Source: Sulfurimonas sp. HSL3-2
GTDB lineage: Bacteria > Campylobacterota > Campylobacteria > Campylobacterales > Sulfurimonadaceae
Direction of reading: 5' to 3'
Length of the DNA stretch: 64,000 nt
NCBI RefSeq assembly: GCF_039645965.1
Contig: NZ_CP147917.1
Coordinates: forward strand, 1,922,001 to 1,986,000
Shown here: one piece after another, positions 35,873 through 45,509 of the stretch
Layout: each line of letters starts with the position of its first letter
How positions within the stretch are numbered: position 1 is the stretch's first letter
Made by a program: the position numbers and the translations under genes
Notes under the pieces: model-generated
What the model saw: the letters and a program-made list of their open reading frames with translations, nothing else
What the model was told of the DNA's origin: nothing
Database searches by the model: none

Positions 35873-36314
35873 CGATCACCAAAGTCTTTGCTGTAAGGTC
35901 ATGCCATGCCTGTCTTGAAGGATTAAGTATCCCCCACAAAAATCCCAGATAAAAGATCATCTCACTTATGACTCTAAAGACTGCCCTGTTAAACGATACG
36001 ACAAGTCTAGGCTTGTCTAAAGTCTCGATCTCGATTACTCTTATCTTAGCAACGATCTTGCCGATACTGGCTCCATACATCGTCACAAAAAAAGTCTGAT
36101 ACACTATCTTGATCGCCATATATTCCAAGACAAAAGAATTAGTCAGATCTATCATCTGCTCAATACCCGTCGCCTGAGTAACATAGTTCCAGATAATAAC
36201 GGTAAAGACTATCGATAACAGCACCTCATCGATAAAAAATGCCAATGCACGTTTTTGGATGGATGCTAATGCGAACTGCTCACGATTTAGTAGGTTTTCA
36301 ATCTCTTCATTCAT
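35865..36314 (-). CDS. RDD family membrane protein
   Basis: The 149-residue protein has three predicted membrane helices and a start-proximal charged stretch (IQKRALAFFIDE) equal to the R-D-D signature region, with the family tail PSRQAWHDLTAKTLVI. RDD proteins are small membrane proteins of poorly known role, in some cases linked to ion transport. It is three bases downstream of purD and overlaps lptD. Confidence 0.85.
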   Translation of the reverse strand: MNEEIENLLNREQFALASIQKRALAFFIDEVLLSIVFTVIIWNYVTQATGIEQMIDLTNSFVLEYMAIKIVYQTFFVTMYGASIGKIVAKIRVIEIETLDKPRLVVSFNRAVFRVISEMIFYLGFLWGILNPSRQAWHDLTAKTLVIDA

Positions 36315-36317
36315 CTA

Positions 36318-37583
36318 TTAAAGTGCCTGATATGCTATATCCGTACGAAGCTTTTTGCCTACATAATGTACTTGCCCGCAAAGCATATATGCTCTATCTC
36401 TGGCTTGTTTTATAGAGTCACCCAAACCGACACAGACTAAGACACGTCCGCCTGTCGCATAAAGGATACCGTCCTCTTTTGTCACACCGGCATAAGAGAT
36501 ATGTGTATTTTCTTTGATATCTTCATGAACGATCTCATCGACTACTATCTCCGCAGGAACAGAGTCGGAGTACGGATAGTTTCCGCTTGCCATTACGACA
36601 CCGACTGCAAACTTGTTTTCAAACTCTACGTTTAACTCGTCAAGCTTACCTGTTGCAGCTTTATAGAAAAGCTCACGTGCAGGAGTCTTCATAAGAGGCA
36701 TAAGGATCTCACACTCAGGATCGCCGAAACGGACATTGAACTCTAACGTGATAGGCTCGCCGTTTACGATCATAAGACCGATGAAAAGTACACCTTCAAA
36801 AGGTGCTCCCTCTTTTTGCATCCCGTCTAACGTAGGACGGATCACTCTCTCTTTTACTTTTTGGTAGATCTCTTCGTTTACCAAAGGAGTCGGAGCGTAT
36901 GCACCCATCCCGCCTGTATTTGGACCTTCATCGTTATCCATAAGACGTTTATGGTCTTGTGCCGCAGGAAGAAGGATATAATCTTTTCCGTCACAGATCG
37001 CGAACATAGAAAGTTCATAACCGTCCAGGAACTCCTCGACGATCACTTTTTTTCCTGCATCGCCGAAACTTTTTCCGCTTAGCATCTCAGAGACCGCTAT
37101 TTTTGCCTCATCGTGAGTCGTAGCTATGATAACGCCCTTACCTGCACAAAGACCGTCAGCTTTTACGACGACCGGTGTCGGAAGTGTGTCGATAAACTTG
37201 AATGCATCATCAATCGAATCTGTCTCGATATAACGTGCCGTAGGGATATTGTATTTTGCCAAGAAGTTTTTCATATAGACTTTTGAGCCCTCTAAGCGTG
37301 CCGCTTCTTTGCTCGGTCCGAATATCGTCAGCCCTTTTGCTTTAAAAATATCTACTATACCGTCTACCAAAGGTGCTTCAGGTCCTACGATCGTAAGATC
37401 GATAGCGTTTGCTTTTGCAAAGTCCGCGAGTTCATTGTAATCTTTAATCGAAAGGTTTTCTCCTAAAGAGTCAGTAGCACCGTTTCCTGGAGCAAAATAC
37501 AGTTTTTCAACTACAGAATCTTTTTTAAGCATACGCCCAATCGAGAATTCGCGTCCACCGCTACCAACAACTAAAATATTCAT
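36318..37583 (-). CDS. purD: phosphoribosylamine--glycine ligase
   Basis: The 421-residue ATP-grasp enzyme joins glycine to phosphoribosylamine in purine synthesis. Family blocks include [12 protein letters not shown] at the N-terminus, [43 protein letters not shown] and [10 protein letters not shown]. It is the first protein gene of the purD-rdd-lptD-PRTase-pnp operon and lies 24 bases downstream of the 6S-like RNA terminator on the same strand. purF of the same pathway is at 54.2 kb. Confidence 0.96.
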   Translation of the reverse strand: MNILVVGSGGREFSIGRMLKKDSVVEKLYFAPGNGATDSLGENLSIKDYNELADFAKANAIDLTIVGPEAPLVDGIVDIFKAKGLTIFGPSKEAARLEGSKVYMKNFLAKYNIPTARYIETDSIDDAFKFIDTLPTPVVVKADGLCAGKGVIIATTHDEAKIAVSEMLSGKSFGDAGKKVIVEEFLDGYELSMFAICDGKDYILLPAAQDHKRLMDNDEGPNTGGMGAYAPTPLVNEEIYQKVKERVIRPTLDGMQKEGAPFEGVLFIGLMIVNGEPITLEFNVRFGDPECEILMPLMKTPARELFYKAATGKLDELNVEFENKFAVGVVMASGNYPYSDSVPAEIVVDEIVHEDIKENTHISYAGVTKEDGILYATGGRVLVCVGLGDSIKQARDRAYMLCGQVHYVGKKLRTDIAYQAL

Positions 37584-37606
37584 AACAATCCTTAAAATAA
37601 TGTATC

Positions 37607-37856
37607 TATAAAAAAATAGCTACTTTAGACTACAAAAATAATCTAAAGTAGCTATTTAAGCCCGAGCAGCCGTTGTGCAAATAGCTTTGGTTCTCAAAGC
37701 AAAAAAACTAGCAAAGCGAGAATCTTATCAGGCGACAGTCTCTCGGCAGAGTTAACGTACCTCAAACGAGATCATCAACACACAAAGATTTCTACGAAAT
37801 TCACTAAATGTATACGTAGAACCCTCTCATACGCACGTAGTCGAACCACCCAGACT
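37607..37856 (-). ncRNA. ssrS: probable 6S RNA upstream of purD
   Basis: A minus-strand transcript unit without ORF runs from a consensus -10 (37863-37868) to a strong terminator (37614-37657). The predicted 5' end AGTCTGGGTGGTT (37844-37856) pairs fully, with G-U pairs, with GGCTGCTCGGGCT (37659-37671) at the 3' end. A second short pairing, GUGC/GCAC, continues inward, and an internal hairpin TTCTACG/CGTAGAA forms next. A closed-end stem around an open centre, a core of about 200 nt, and a position beside a purine gene fit 6S RNA, the RNA polymerase regulator. tmRNA, RNase P and SRP RNA signatures are absent. Confidence 0.6.
37614..37657 (-). terminator. strong intrinsic terminator of the 6S-like RNA
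   Basis: A perfect 16-bp stem (37614-37629 and 37642-37657) with a 12-base loop is followed on the minus strand by a run of seven T. Confidence 0.85.
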
Positions 37857-37862
37857 ATTAAA

Positions 37863-37895
37863 ATTATACACTTTTTTTGCTTACTTAGTTATAAT
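37863..37895. promoter_or_regulatory. divergent promoters of the 6S-like RNA and bioF
   Basis: ATTATA at 37863-37868 is the minus-strand -10 (TATAAT) for the 6S-like RNA. TATAAT at 37890-37895 is the plus-strand -10 for bioF; it ends seven bases before the ATG at 37903. The two share one short upstream region. Confidence 0.65.
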
Positions 37896-37902
37896 ATCCT
37901 TC

Positions 37903-39009
37903 ATGAATTACTACACAAATGAGCTAAAAGCGCTTAAAAAATCAAACCGTTACAGAACAAGAGAAATCGTTGATTATAGTTTAAAGGATTTTGCTTCAAA
38001 CGACTACCTTGGGCTTTCATCAAACAAAGAGCTTCACACCCTTACATGTAATGAACTTGCATCTGCTCCCGTTCATTCACCAAAAGCATCTTTACTGGTT
38101 AACGGGTATCACCAGATACACAAAGATTTTGAAACGACATTATGTGAAGTAAACGGATTTGAAGACGCTGTAGTTTTAGGGAGCGGGTTTAATGCAAATA
38201 TCGCACTTATAGAGAGTCTGGTAAGAAAAAACGACACTCTTTTTATGGATGAGAAGTTTCACGCTTCAGGTGTGCTTGCCAGCAATCTAAACGAGTTACA
38301 TGTAAAATTCTTCAAACATAACGATGCAGATGAGTTAAAACAGCTTTTGCAAAACTCCGATGCAAAAAGAAAGATAGTCGCGGTCGAAGGGATCTACTCA
38401 ATGGACGGTGATCTGATGAACAGAGAGATATTTGAGATCTGTGATAAAGAGGATGCCATACTCATCGTAGATGAAGCTCACAGTAGCGGAGTCGTAGGTG
38501 AAAATCTTATGGGTGTATATGACCTTTTTGATATAGATATAAAACCAAACCATATCAAGATGGGGACGCTTGGAAAAGCGTACGGAAGTTTCGGTGCTTA
38601 TATACTTGCATCGGCACATATTATAGAGTATCTTATTAACCGTGCAAAACCCGTTATCTACGCGACTTCCCTTTCATTGTATGACACTCTGTTAGCACAT
38701 AACTCGCTAAAATATATCTTGCAAAACAGAGAAAGCTTGACAAAAGAGATAAAAGAGCGTCAAAAGATCGCCAAAGAGCTCTTACATGTAGAGACACCCT
38801 CTTTAATAATCCCGATCATAATCGGCGACAATAAAAAAGTGGTGAGCATAAAAGATGAACTTCGTAAAGATGGTTTTATCATCGGTGCTATAAGACAGCC
38901 CACGGTTGAGAGTGCGATATTGCGCATCATTGCGAGAGTCGATGATGATATCTCCGTATTTGAGGAGCTATGTAAAAAAGTAAAAGGGCTTTTAGATGAA
39001 AATATCTAA
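37903..39009 (+). CDS. bioF: 8-amino-7-oxononanoate synthase family aminotransferase
   Basis: The 368-residue PLP enzyme condenses pimeloyl-thioester with alanine in biotin synthesis. Family blocks are FASNDYLGLS near the start, GSGFNANIALI, DEKFHASG, DEAHSSGVVG (Asp190) and GTLGKAYGSFGAY with PLP Lys225. 2-Amino-3-ketobutyrate ligase is the alternative within the family. There is no ribosome site and the -10 ends seven bases before ATG, so the mRNA is probably leaderless. Two TTACATGTAA copies and one variant lie within it. It overlaps the ABC ATPase gene by 14 bases. Confidence 0.88.
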   Translation: MNYYTNELKALKKSNRYRTREIVDYSLKDFASNDYLGLSSNKELHTLTCNELASAPVHSPKASLLVNGYHQIHKDFETTLCEVNGFEDAVVLGSGFNANIALIESLVRKNDTLFMDEKFHASGVLASNLNELHVKFFKHNDADELKQLLQNSDAKRKIVAVEGIYSMDGDLMNREIFEICDKEDAILIVDEAHSSGVVGENLMGVYDLFDIDIKPNHIKMGTLGKAYGSFGAYILASAHIIEYLINRAKPVIYATSLSLYDTLLAHNSLKYILQNRESLTKEIKERQKIAKELLHVETPSLIIPIIIGDNKKVVSIKDELRKDGFIIGAIRQPTVESAILRIIARVDDDISVFEELCKKVKGLLDENI

Positions 39010-39685
39010 ACTTTATATCACACTCAAAGAGGATACTTTAGTCGATATAGATTTTAATATAAACTCATCTTTAGCTCTTGTAGGCCAAAGCGGCAGCGGA
39101 AAAAGTCTTACGATCAAAGCACTTTTAAATATGCTGCCAAATGAGATGAGATCAAAACTGGAAGTAGAGAGCAGTTTTGATCTTGTAGCCGGCGATACCA
39201 TAGGTTTTGTCCCTCAGAATCCTTTTACCGCTCTTTCACCTCTGACAAAGATAAAAGATCAGATATTCGTACCTTTTGATGAGATAAAAAAACTTTTTGA
39301 TCAGGTAAATCTGGATATCGCTCTTTTAGACAGGTACCCGCCGGAACTTTCAGGCGGACAGCTACAGCGTGTAATAATAGCCATATCGCTTAGCTGCTAT
39401 CCAAAGCTTCTGCTCCTTGATGAGCCGACCACTGCACTTGACCCGCAGACGAGGGTTACGATCATCGATCTGATCAAGAGTCTCCAAAAGGAGTTTGGTT
39501 TTAAACTCCTTTTTGTCACTCACGATATGAGTTCCGCAAAACTTTTATGTGAGGAGATATGTGTCATTAAAAACGGAAAGGTCATAGAATTTGGTAAAAT
39601 GGCAGATGTATTACAAGATCCACAAGACAACTATACAAAAACACTCATAGAAGCAAACTTTGCAAATAGGAAATATCGCGAATGA
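38996..39685 (+). CDS. solitary ABC transporter ATP-binding protein, OppD/DppD-like
   Basis: The 229-residue ATPase has Walker A VGQSGSGKS, Q-loop VPQNPFTALSP, signature LSGGQLQRV, Walker B LLLLDEPTTALDP and switch His in THDMSS. The Q-loop sequence and helper text are of the peptide/nickel importer type. No permease or binding protein lies nearby, and the usual C-terminal oligopeptide domain is absent. It overlaps bioF (14 bases) and the PBP gene (ATGA), so it is coupled to both. Its transport partner, if any, is unknown. Confidence 0.88.
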   Translation: MKISKLYITLKEDTLVDIDFNINSSLALVGQSGSGKSLTIKALLNMLPNEMRSKLEVESSFDLVAGDTIGFVPQNPFTALSPLTKIKDQIFVPFDEIKKLFDQVNLDIALLDRYPPELSGGQLQRVIIAISLSCYPKLLLLDEPTTALDPQTRVTIIDLIKSLQKEFGFKLLFVTHDMSSAKLLCEEICVIKNGKVIEFGKMADVLQDPQDNYTKTLIEANFANRKYRE

Positions 39686-41628
39686 AAAAAACACTTATCT
39701 ATATATTTTTACTACTCTTTATATCTCCATTTATAATCGTCGGATATTACTATACTCAGTACAATTATGATCTAGATAAACTTATAAATTACAAACCGTT
39801 GCTTACGACAAGGATATACGACAGAAACGGCGAGAAAATAGCAAATCTCTTCAGTACAGAGCATAGATATTATGCGACTTTCGATGAGATCCCGCCAAGA
39901 CTTATAGAAGCTCTTCTAGCCATAGAAGACACCACTTTTTTCGAACACCACGGTGTTAACTTTGACGCTATTTTTCGTGCGATCATCAAAGATATCAAAG
40001 CAAGAAAAATGGTCGAGGGTGCAAGTACTCTAACGCAGCAGCTTGTTAAAAACACCCTGTTGACTCGTGAGAAAAAACTATCACGTAAGGTCAAAGAACT
40101 TATATTTTCAATGAAACTCGAACGTGAACTGAGTAAAGAGGAGATCTTAGAACGCTACTTGAACGAAGTCTACCTCGGACACGGTTACTACGGTATGAAA
40201 ACAGCGGCTGACGGCTATTTTCATAAAGACCTTAAAAATCTTACGCTTAAAGAGATGGCGATGCTCGTAGGACTTCCAAAGGCACCGAGCTTCTACTCAC
40301 CTACAAAAAACTATGAGATATCCCTAGGTCGTGCAAACCGTGTTATCGAGCGTATGCATTCTCTGGGCTGGATAGATGACAAGACCTATGACAAGGCGAC
40401 AAAAGAACAGCCTCACGTGTATGACACGACTCTTACTCAAAATCAGGCACCGTTTATCGTAGATGAAGTCTTAAGAGAGCTGATCAAGGATTTTCCTGAT
40501 ATAAAAACTGGCGGATACGATATCTATACGACAGTCGATCTGAATATGCAAAGAAGCGGTAGAGAAGCATTAAAGTATGCGTATGATAGAAATATTGCAA
40601 GGGTCTCTTCTAGCGAAGACTCAAATGATACGAATCTGACACAGCTTAACGGTGCACTGGTGAGTATTGAACCAAGCAGCGGAGACATCTTGGCACTTGT
40701 CGGAAGCGTGGACTATGATAAAAGCCCTTACAATCGTGCGACTCAGGGAAGACGCCAGCCGGGAAGTGCGTTTAAGCCTTTTATCTATCAAGTCGCTATC
40801 GATCTGGGATATTCAGGGGCCACTCAGCTAGTCGATATCGCAAAGACCTACGAGTATGAAAAAGACGGCGAAGAGATGAAATGGCAGCCCGATAACTATG
40901 AGAAAAACTATAAAGGGCTCATCCCTCTTCGTGAGGCACTTATACACTCAAGAAACCTTGCAACGATCAATCTTGTCACCGATATAGGGCTTGATACGAT
41001 GATACAGTCATTAGAGAACTACGGGATCAAAAACCTTCCGCGTGATCTTTCACTCTCTCTTGGCTCTATCTCACTCTCTCCGCTTGAACTGGCGCAGTAC
41101 TACAGCTCTTTTGCAAATCACGGCGTTCAGGTAGAACCTATCCTGATTAAAAAAGTGGAGAAGAACTCTCAGGTCGTGTTTAGACAAGAAGCAAAAAGAA
41201 AATATATCACCTCTCCTGAACAGACCTATCTTATGACTTCTATTCTAGAGGATGTCGTCAAAAAAGGGACCGGAAGAAATGCCCGTGTAAGCGGCATCGA
41301 ACTTGCAGGAAAGACAGGGACTACCAATAACAATGTCGATGCATGGTTCGCCGGATATTCACCGAGCATCGAGACCATAGTATGGTTTGGAAACGATGAC
41401 AATACTCCTATGCATGCCAAAGAGACAGGGGGCAGAACGGCAGCTCCTGCTTTTAGTTACTTCTATAAAGAACTCTTAAAAAGCAATCCTCAGGTGCAAA
41501 GAAAATTTGTCAAGCCTGAAGGCGTTATAGAGGTCAAGATAGGCGGTGAGACAGAGTATTTTACAAACACGTCAAAACCTCCTAAAAATGACAGTACCGA
41601 GAAGAAAAACGAGGAGTTGATCTTCTAA
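39682..41628 (+). CDS. penicillin-binding protein 1A (transglycosylase/transpeptidase)
   Basis: The 648-residue bifunctional peptidoglycan synthase has one N-terminal membrane anchor (5-25), a GT51 domain with EDTTFFEHHGV, EGASTLTQQLVKN and RKVKELIFSMKLE, and a transpeptidase domain with the active Ser in GSAFKPF (SxxK), HSRN and KTGTTNN. All catalytic motifs are intact. The length matches the Campylobacterota PBP1A type (pbpA), which is shorter than E. coli PBP1a. It is cotranscribed with bioF and the ABC ATPase. Confidence 0.94.
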   Translation: MKKTLIYIFLLLFISPFIIVGYYYTQYNYDLDKLINYKPLLTTRIYDRNGEKIANLFSTEHRYYATFDEIPPRLIEALLAIEDTTFFEHHGVNFDAIFRAIIKDIKARKMVEGASTLTQQLVKNTLLTREKKLSRKVKELIFSMKLERELSKEEILERYLNEVYLGHGYYGMKTAADGYFHKDLKNLTLKEMAMLVGLPKAPSFYSPTKNYEISLGRANRVIERMHSLGWIDDKTYDKATKEQPHVYDTTLTQNQAPFIVDEVLRELIKDFPDIKTGGYDIYTTVDLNMQRSGREALKYAYDRNIARVSSSEDSNDTNLTQLNGALVSIEPSSGDILALVGSVDYDKSPYNRATQGRRQPGSAFKPFIYQVAIDLGYSGATQLVDIAKTYEYEKDGEEMKWQPDNYEKNYKGLIPLREALIHSRNLATINLVTDIGLDTMIQSLENYGIKNLPRDLSLSLGSISLSPLELAQYYSSFANHGVQVEPILIKKVEKNSQVVFRQEAKRKYITSPEQTYLMTSILEDVVKKGTGRNARVSGIELAGKTGTTNNNVDAWFAGYSPSIETIVWFGNDDNTPMHAKETGGRTAAPAFSYFYKELLKSNPQVQRKFVKPEGVIEVKIGGETEYFTNTSKPPKNDSTEKKNEELIF

Positions 41629-41639
41629 AAGGAGATACG

Positions 41640-42131
41640 ATGAAAAACTTCATCTTCATGCTGATGATACTTTTTTCAGCTCTATATGCCGATACTTTTC
41701 AAAAAGGAAGTATCGGTCTGGGTATCGCTGTCGGAGGCGGTTCTTTAACTACAAATGAAGGCACTAAAAACTACACGATCTTCGGTGCCAATGCAGACTA
41801 TTTTTTTGCCGATGATATCTCTCTTGGAGTCGGATATATGCATTGGTCCGGAGACACTCCAAGCATCTCACAAGTAACGATCCCACTTAACTACTATATA
41901 CCGTTAGATAAAACATATACACCCTATTTAGGAGTTTTTTACAGATATACATCTATGGGCACTCCCTATAGTGACTACAGCTCATACGGAGCTAAAGCAG
42001 GTATCGCTATGAAGGTCTCGAAAAAGCTCTATCTGGGTGCAGGATGGGTACAGGAGTATTATGGGGATTGTTCTAATTTTAAAGAGTGCAGTACCGGATA
42101 CCCGGAACTGCTTTTGATATTTACGTTTTAG
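41640..42131 (+). CDS. small outer membrane beta-barrel protein
   Basis: The 163-residue protein has a signal peptide (1-17) and alternating aromatic/Gly strands (GIAVGGGSL, YFFADDISLGVGYMHW, TPYLGVFYRYTS, LYLGAGWVQEYYG) ending in LLLIFTF with terminal Phe, as in eight-strand OmpA/OmpW-like barrels. Function is unknown. AAGGAG precedes the start, eleven bases after the PBP stop. Its last four bases overlap the convergent leuA stop. Confidence 0.8.
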   Translation: MKNFIFMLMILFSALYADTFQKGSIGLGIAVGGGSLTTNEGTKNYTIFGANADYFFADDISLGVGYMHWSGDTPSISQVTIPLNYYIPLDKTYTPYLGVFYRYTSMGTPYSDYSSYGAKAGIAMKVSKKLYLGAGWVQEYYGDCSNFKECSTGYPELLLIFTF

Positions 42132-43795
42132 TTAAAAGCTCTGTTTAGTGCAGAGAAAAGTGCTTTTATAGAAGCGATCGTAATGTCGCTGTCCACACCT
42201 ACACCAAAGAATGATTTCAATTCGCTTGTTTCTATCTCTATATACGCGACAGCGTTCGCAGAGCTTTGCTCACCGCATGAGTGCTCAGAGTATGACTTGA
42301 TCTTAAAAGTGTACTCACACTCTTTAGAAAGTGCATTTTTACATGCATCTATAGGACCGTTACCGTGACCTTCAGAGACTATCTCTTTACCGTTACATGT
42401 ATAGGTTAGTTTGCACCATACGTTCTTGTCTTTAGATGTCGGCGAACTGATAGCAAAATCTACAAGTTCAACGCCGCCGTTTGACTCTAGATAAGTCTTT
42501 GTAAAGATATCAAGGATCTCGTCATTGTTTAACTCTCTGCCCTCTTTATCCGTTACACTTTGGATAACTCTACCAAACTCGGGATGCATCTTTTTAGGCA
42601 GCTGATACCCGAACTCATTTTCTAGGATATATGCGACTCCGCCTTTTCCTGATTGTGAGTTGATACGGATAATACCCTCGTATGAACGGCCGACATCTTC
42701 AGGGTCTATCGGAAGGTACGGAACTTCCCAAAGCGGATCATCTTTTAATTTTTGAAATGCCAGACCTTTATTTATCGCATCTTGGTGTGAGCCTGAGAAT
42801 GCCGTATACACTAGCTCTCCAACATACGGATGACGACAATGTGTCTCGATCTCCGTACATCTCTCGACTACATCCAGGACTTCGTTCACATTAGAAAAAT
42901 CAAGTCCGCTGTCAACGCCTTGAGTCGTCATATTAAGCGCCAAAGTGATGATATCGACATTCCCCGTTCTCTCGCCGTTACTAAGCAGTGTTCCCTCTAC
43001 TCTATCGGCACCCGCTAACAAAGCAAGTTCGGTAGCTGCCACACTCGTACCTCTATCGTTATGAGTGTGCGTAGAGATCAATACATGCTCACGGTTGTCT
43101 AAGTGTCTGCTCATCCACTCGATCTGGTCTGCATACACGTTTGGTGTAGCGACCTCGACAGTTGCCGGCAAGTTGATGATGACAGGACGCTCTTTTGAGA
43201 TGCCCCAACGCTCAGTAACCGCGTTACAGATGCGAGCAGCAAACTCTAGTTCAGTTCCCGTAAAGCTCTCCGGAGAGTACTCCAAGATGATCTCTCCGTC
43301 ATGACCTTCAGCATACTTTTTAACAAGATCGACACCCTCTAAAGCAAGTTTGACTATCTCATCCTGTGTCTTTTGAAAGACGATCTTTCTTTGCGCGACA
43401 GATGTCGAGTTATATAGGTGGACTATAGCTTTTTTAACACCCTTTAGAGACTCGAAAGTCTTCTCTATCAAGTGTTCTCTAGCTTGTACCAAGACCTGTA
43501 TCGTAACATCATCAGGGATCAGATTGTCATCGACCAACTTACGTAAGAAGTCAAATTCCACTTGAGAAGCAGAAGGAAAACCTACCTCAATATTTTTAAA
43601 TCCGATTTTGAGTAAGAGTGCAAATAGTTCAAGTTTTTTATCCATGTTCATTGGTGTGATCAACGCTTGATTACCGTCGCGAAGGTCGACACTACACCAT
43701 ACAGGTGCTTTTGTGATCGTATTAGAAGGCCATTGTCTTTCTGGCAAGTCTATCTGAGGATACGGGCGATATTTACCCATTGTTATGTTTTTCAT
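42128..43795 (-). CDS. leuA: 2-isopropylmalate synthase
   Basis: The 555-residue enzyme condenses acetyl-CoA with 2-oxoisovalerate, the first step of leucine synthesis. The HMGL-like domain has VDLRDGNQALITPM (here preceded by KAPVWCS), GFPSASQVEFDF and STHTHNDRGTSVAATELALLAGADRVEG; the C-terminal allosteric LeuA dimer domain is present. The form, with long N-terminus starting MKNITMGKYRPYP, is the LeuA2-like type. It is monocistronic between convergent neighbours, and leucine feedback is expected from the domain. Confidence 0.93.
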   Translation of the reverse strand: MKNITMGKYRPYPQIDLPERQWPSNTITKAPVWCSVDLRDGNQALITPMNMDKKLELFALLLKIGFKNIEVGFPSASQVEFDFLRKLVDDNLIPDDVTIQVLVQAREHLIEKTFESLKGVKKAIVHLYNSTSVAQRKIVFQKTQDEIVKLALEGVDLVKKYAEGHDGEIILEYSPESFTGTELEFAARICNAVTERWGISKERPVIINLPATVEVATPNVYADQIEWMSRHLDNREHVLISTHTHNDRGTSVAATELALLAGADRVEGTLLSNGERTGNVDIITLALNMTTQGVDSGLDFSNVNEVLDVVERCTEIETHCRHPYVGELVYTAFSGSHQDAINKGLAFQKLKDDPLWEVPYLPIDPEDVGRSYEGIIRINSQSGKGGVAYILENEFGYQLPKKMHPEFGRVIQSVTDKEGRELNNDEILDIFTKTYLESNGGVELVDFAISSPTSKDKNVWCKLTYTCNGKEIVSEGHGNGPIDACKNALSKECEYTFKIKSYSEHSCGEQSSANAVAYIEIETSELKSFFGVGVDSDITIASIKALFSALNRAFN

Positions 43796-43935
43796 AAGAA
43801 AACCTTTACTTGAAATATTTTAATAGTCGCACTCTTACCTACAACTATTCGCGCAATTATAGCTAATTTTATAAATGAGTTATTTTAAAGCAGAGTATAT
43901 ATGGTTTAATTTAAGAAAGTTTTTGAAAAAGAGGT

Positions 43936-43964
43936 TTACATGTAAGCCAAAAGCTTACATGTAA
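43936..43964 (-). terminator. glnA terminator made of two TTACATGTAA palindromes
   Basis: A perfect 12-bp inverted repeat (43936-43947, 43953-43964) has a 5-base loop and lies four bases after the glnA stop; on the minus strand it is followed by a T-rich stretch. Each arm is itself an exact TTACATGTAA palindrome plus GC. Confidence 0.75.
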
Positions 43965-43968
43965 GAGA

Positions 43969-45399
43969 TTAACACTGGTAAGTAGTTTTAAACTCGTAAG
44001 CTGTTGGACGACCTTCGTCTGGCCATACATCACGCTCAAATCTGTAGTGTTGGTAAGCATCTAAGAACTCTGGAGTAAATACAGGTTGTAAGAACTCGTT
44101 ATCACGGATAAGTGACTCTAATGCACCACGTAGAGTGTGTGGCATTTGAGGGATACCTTTTTCACGGATCTCGTCAAGAGATAGTTCAAATAGATCCTCA
44201 TCCATTGGACCAACCGGGATATCTTTGTTTTTGATACCGTCAAGACCTGCCATCATCATTACTGCGAATGCAAGGTATGGACAAGCAGTAGAATCCGGGA
44301 ATCTCATCTCGATACGAGTAGCTTTTTCACCTGCACCGTATGGGATACGGCAAGATGCTGAACGGTTTTGAGAAGAGTAAGTCAAGATACTTGGTGCTTC
44401 GAAACCTGGAAGTAATCTTTTGTATGAGTTAGTTGACGGGTTAGTAAACGCAGCAACTGTACGAGCATGTTTAAAGATACCACCGATATAGTTGATAGCC
44501 ATTTCAGAAAGGTTACCGTAGTTTCCTTCTTTATAGAAAAGGTTTTTACCGTCTTTCCATAGTGATTGGTGAACGTGCATACCGTTTCCGTTGTCACCGT
44601 AAAGTGGTTTAGGCATAAACGTAGCTGTTTTACCGTTTAGGTGAGCTATCATTTTTACAACATATTTATATTTTTGTACGTTATCTGCTGCACCAATGAT
44701 GTCAGAGAAAACGATACCGATCTCACCTTGACCTTGTGCAACTTCGTGGTGACCAAGAACAACTTCTAAACCAACTTGTTCAAGAACTTGCATCATCTCA
44801 GCACGTAGATCTACCATAGAATCTGTTGGAGCTACCGGGAAGTAACCACCCTTCGTTCCAGGACGGTGACCAGTATTGTACATATCTTCATAAGTAGTAC
44901 CTGAATTCCATTCACCCTCTTCAGTATCTATTTTGTATCCAGCTTCATTCATGTTGTCAACAAATTTTACGTCATCGAAAATAAAGAACTCGTTTTCAGG
45001 ACCGAAGTAAGCAGCATCTGCGATTCCTAAAGACTCAGCATGTTTAAGAGCTGCTTTTGCGATTGAACGAGGACATCTTTCATACATTTGACCTTTATAG
45101 ATATCATAAACGTCACAAAAAAGGATTACTGTCGGATCAGCTGTAAAAGGGTCTAAAAACGCTGTAGGTACATCAGCTATTAAAAGCATATCTGACTTAT
45201 TGATCGGCTGCCATGCTTCTACTGAAGAACCGTCGAATGGGAAACCATTTTCTAAGTTACCTTCATTTACCGCACTCATACGGTATGTAAGATGGTGCCA
45301 CGCACCTTTAATGTCTGTAAAACGAAGGTCTACAAATTGAACTTCGTTCTCTTTACAAAATGTAAAGAACTCTTCTACGTTATTAACAAATTTTCCCAT
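43969..45399 (-). CDS. glnA: glutamine synthetase type I
   Basis: The 476-residue enzyme makes glutamine from glutamate, ammonia and ATP. Family blocks include [57 protein letters not shown] and [10 protein letters not shown]-like [10 protein letters not shown]. The segment that holds the adenylylation Tyr in E. coli (NLYDLP) reads DLFELS, with Phe404 in place of Tyr, so control by adenylylation is not possible at that site; Helicobacter GlnA is similar. ATG 45399 follows GGAGAG. Confidence 0.96.
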   Translation of the reverse strand: MGKFVNNVEEFFTFCKENEVQFVDLRFTDIKGAWHHLTYRMSAVNEGNLENGFPFDGSSVEAWQPINKSDMLLIADVPTAFLDPFTADPTVILFCDVYDIYKGQMYERCPRSIAKAALKHAESLGIADAAYFGPENEFFIFDDVKFVDNMNEAGYKIDTEEGEWNSGTTYEDMYNTGHRPGTKGGYFPVAPTDSMVDLRAEMMQVLEQVGLEVVLGHHEVAQGQGEIGIVFSDIIGAADNVQKYKYVVKMIAHLNGKTATFMPKPLYGDNGNGMHVHQSLWKDGKNLFYKEGNYGNLSEMAINYIGGIFKHARTVAAFTNPSTNSYKRLLPGFEAPSILTYSSQNRSASCRIPYGAGEKATRIEMRFPDSTACPYLAFAVMMMAGLDGIKNKDIPVGPMDEDLFELSLDEIREKGIPQMPHTLRGALESLIRDNEFLQPVFTPEFLDAYQHYRFERDVWPDEGRPTAYEFKTTYQC

Positions 45400-45509
45400 C
45401 AAATCTCTCCTGAACTTATTATTGCTGATATTGTACCGAAGATTTCACTAGAAAAATAGTTATTTTTGCTTAAAAAATAAGCAATTTTCTTTTTTGTTTC
45501 ATATAGTTA

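Noticed and set aside
37607-37856. tmRNA, RNase P or SRP RNA at the structured locus before purD
   Set aside because: No tag-peptide frame or 3' tRNA-like end, none of the conserved RNase P blocks and no SRP GGAA tetraloop motif; end pairing and context favour 6S RNA.
45466-45484. TTGCTTA/TAAGCAA hairpin between the RND gene and glnA as a terminator
   Set aside because: The T-run lies on the plus-strand side whereas both neighbouring genes are on the minus strand; probably AT-rich chance structure in the glnA upstream region.
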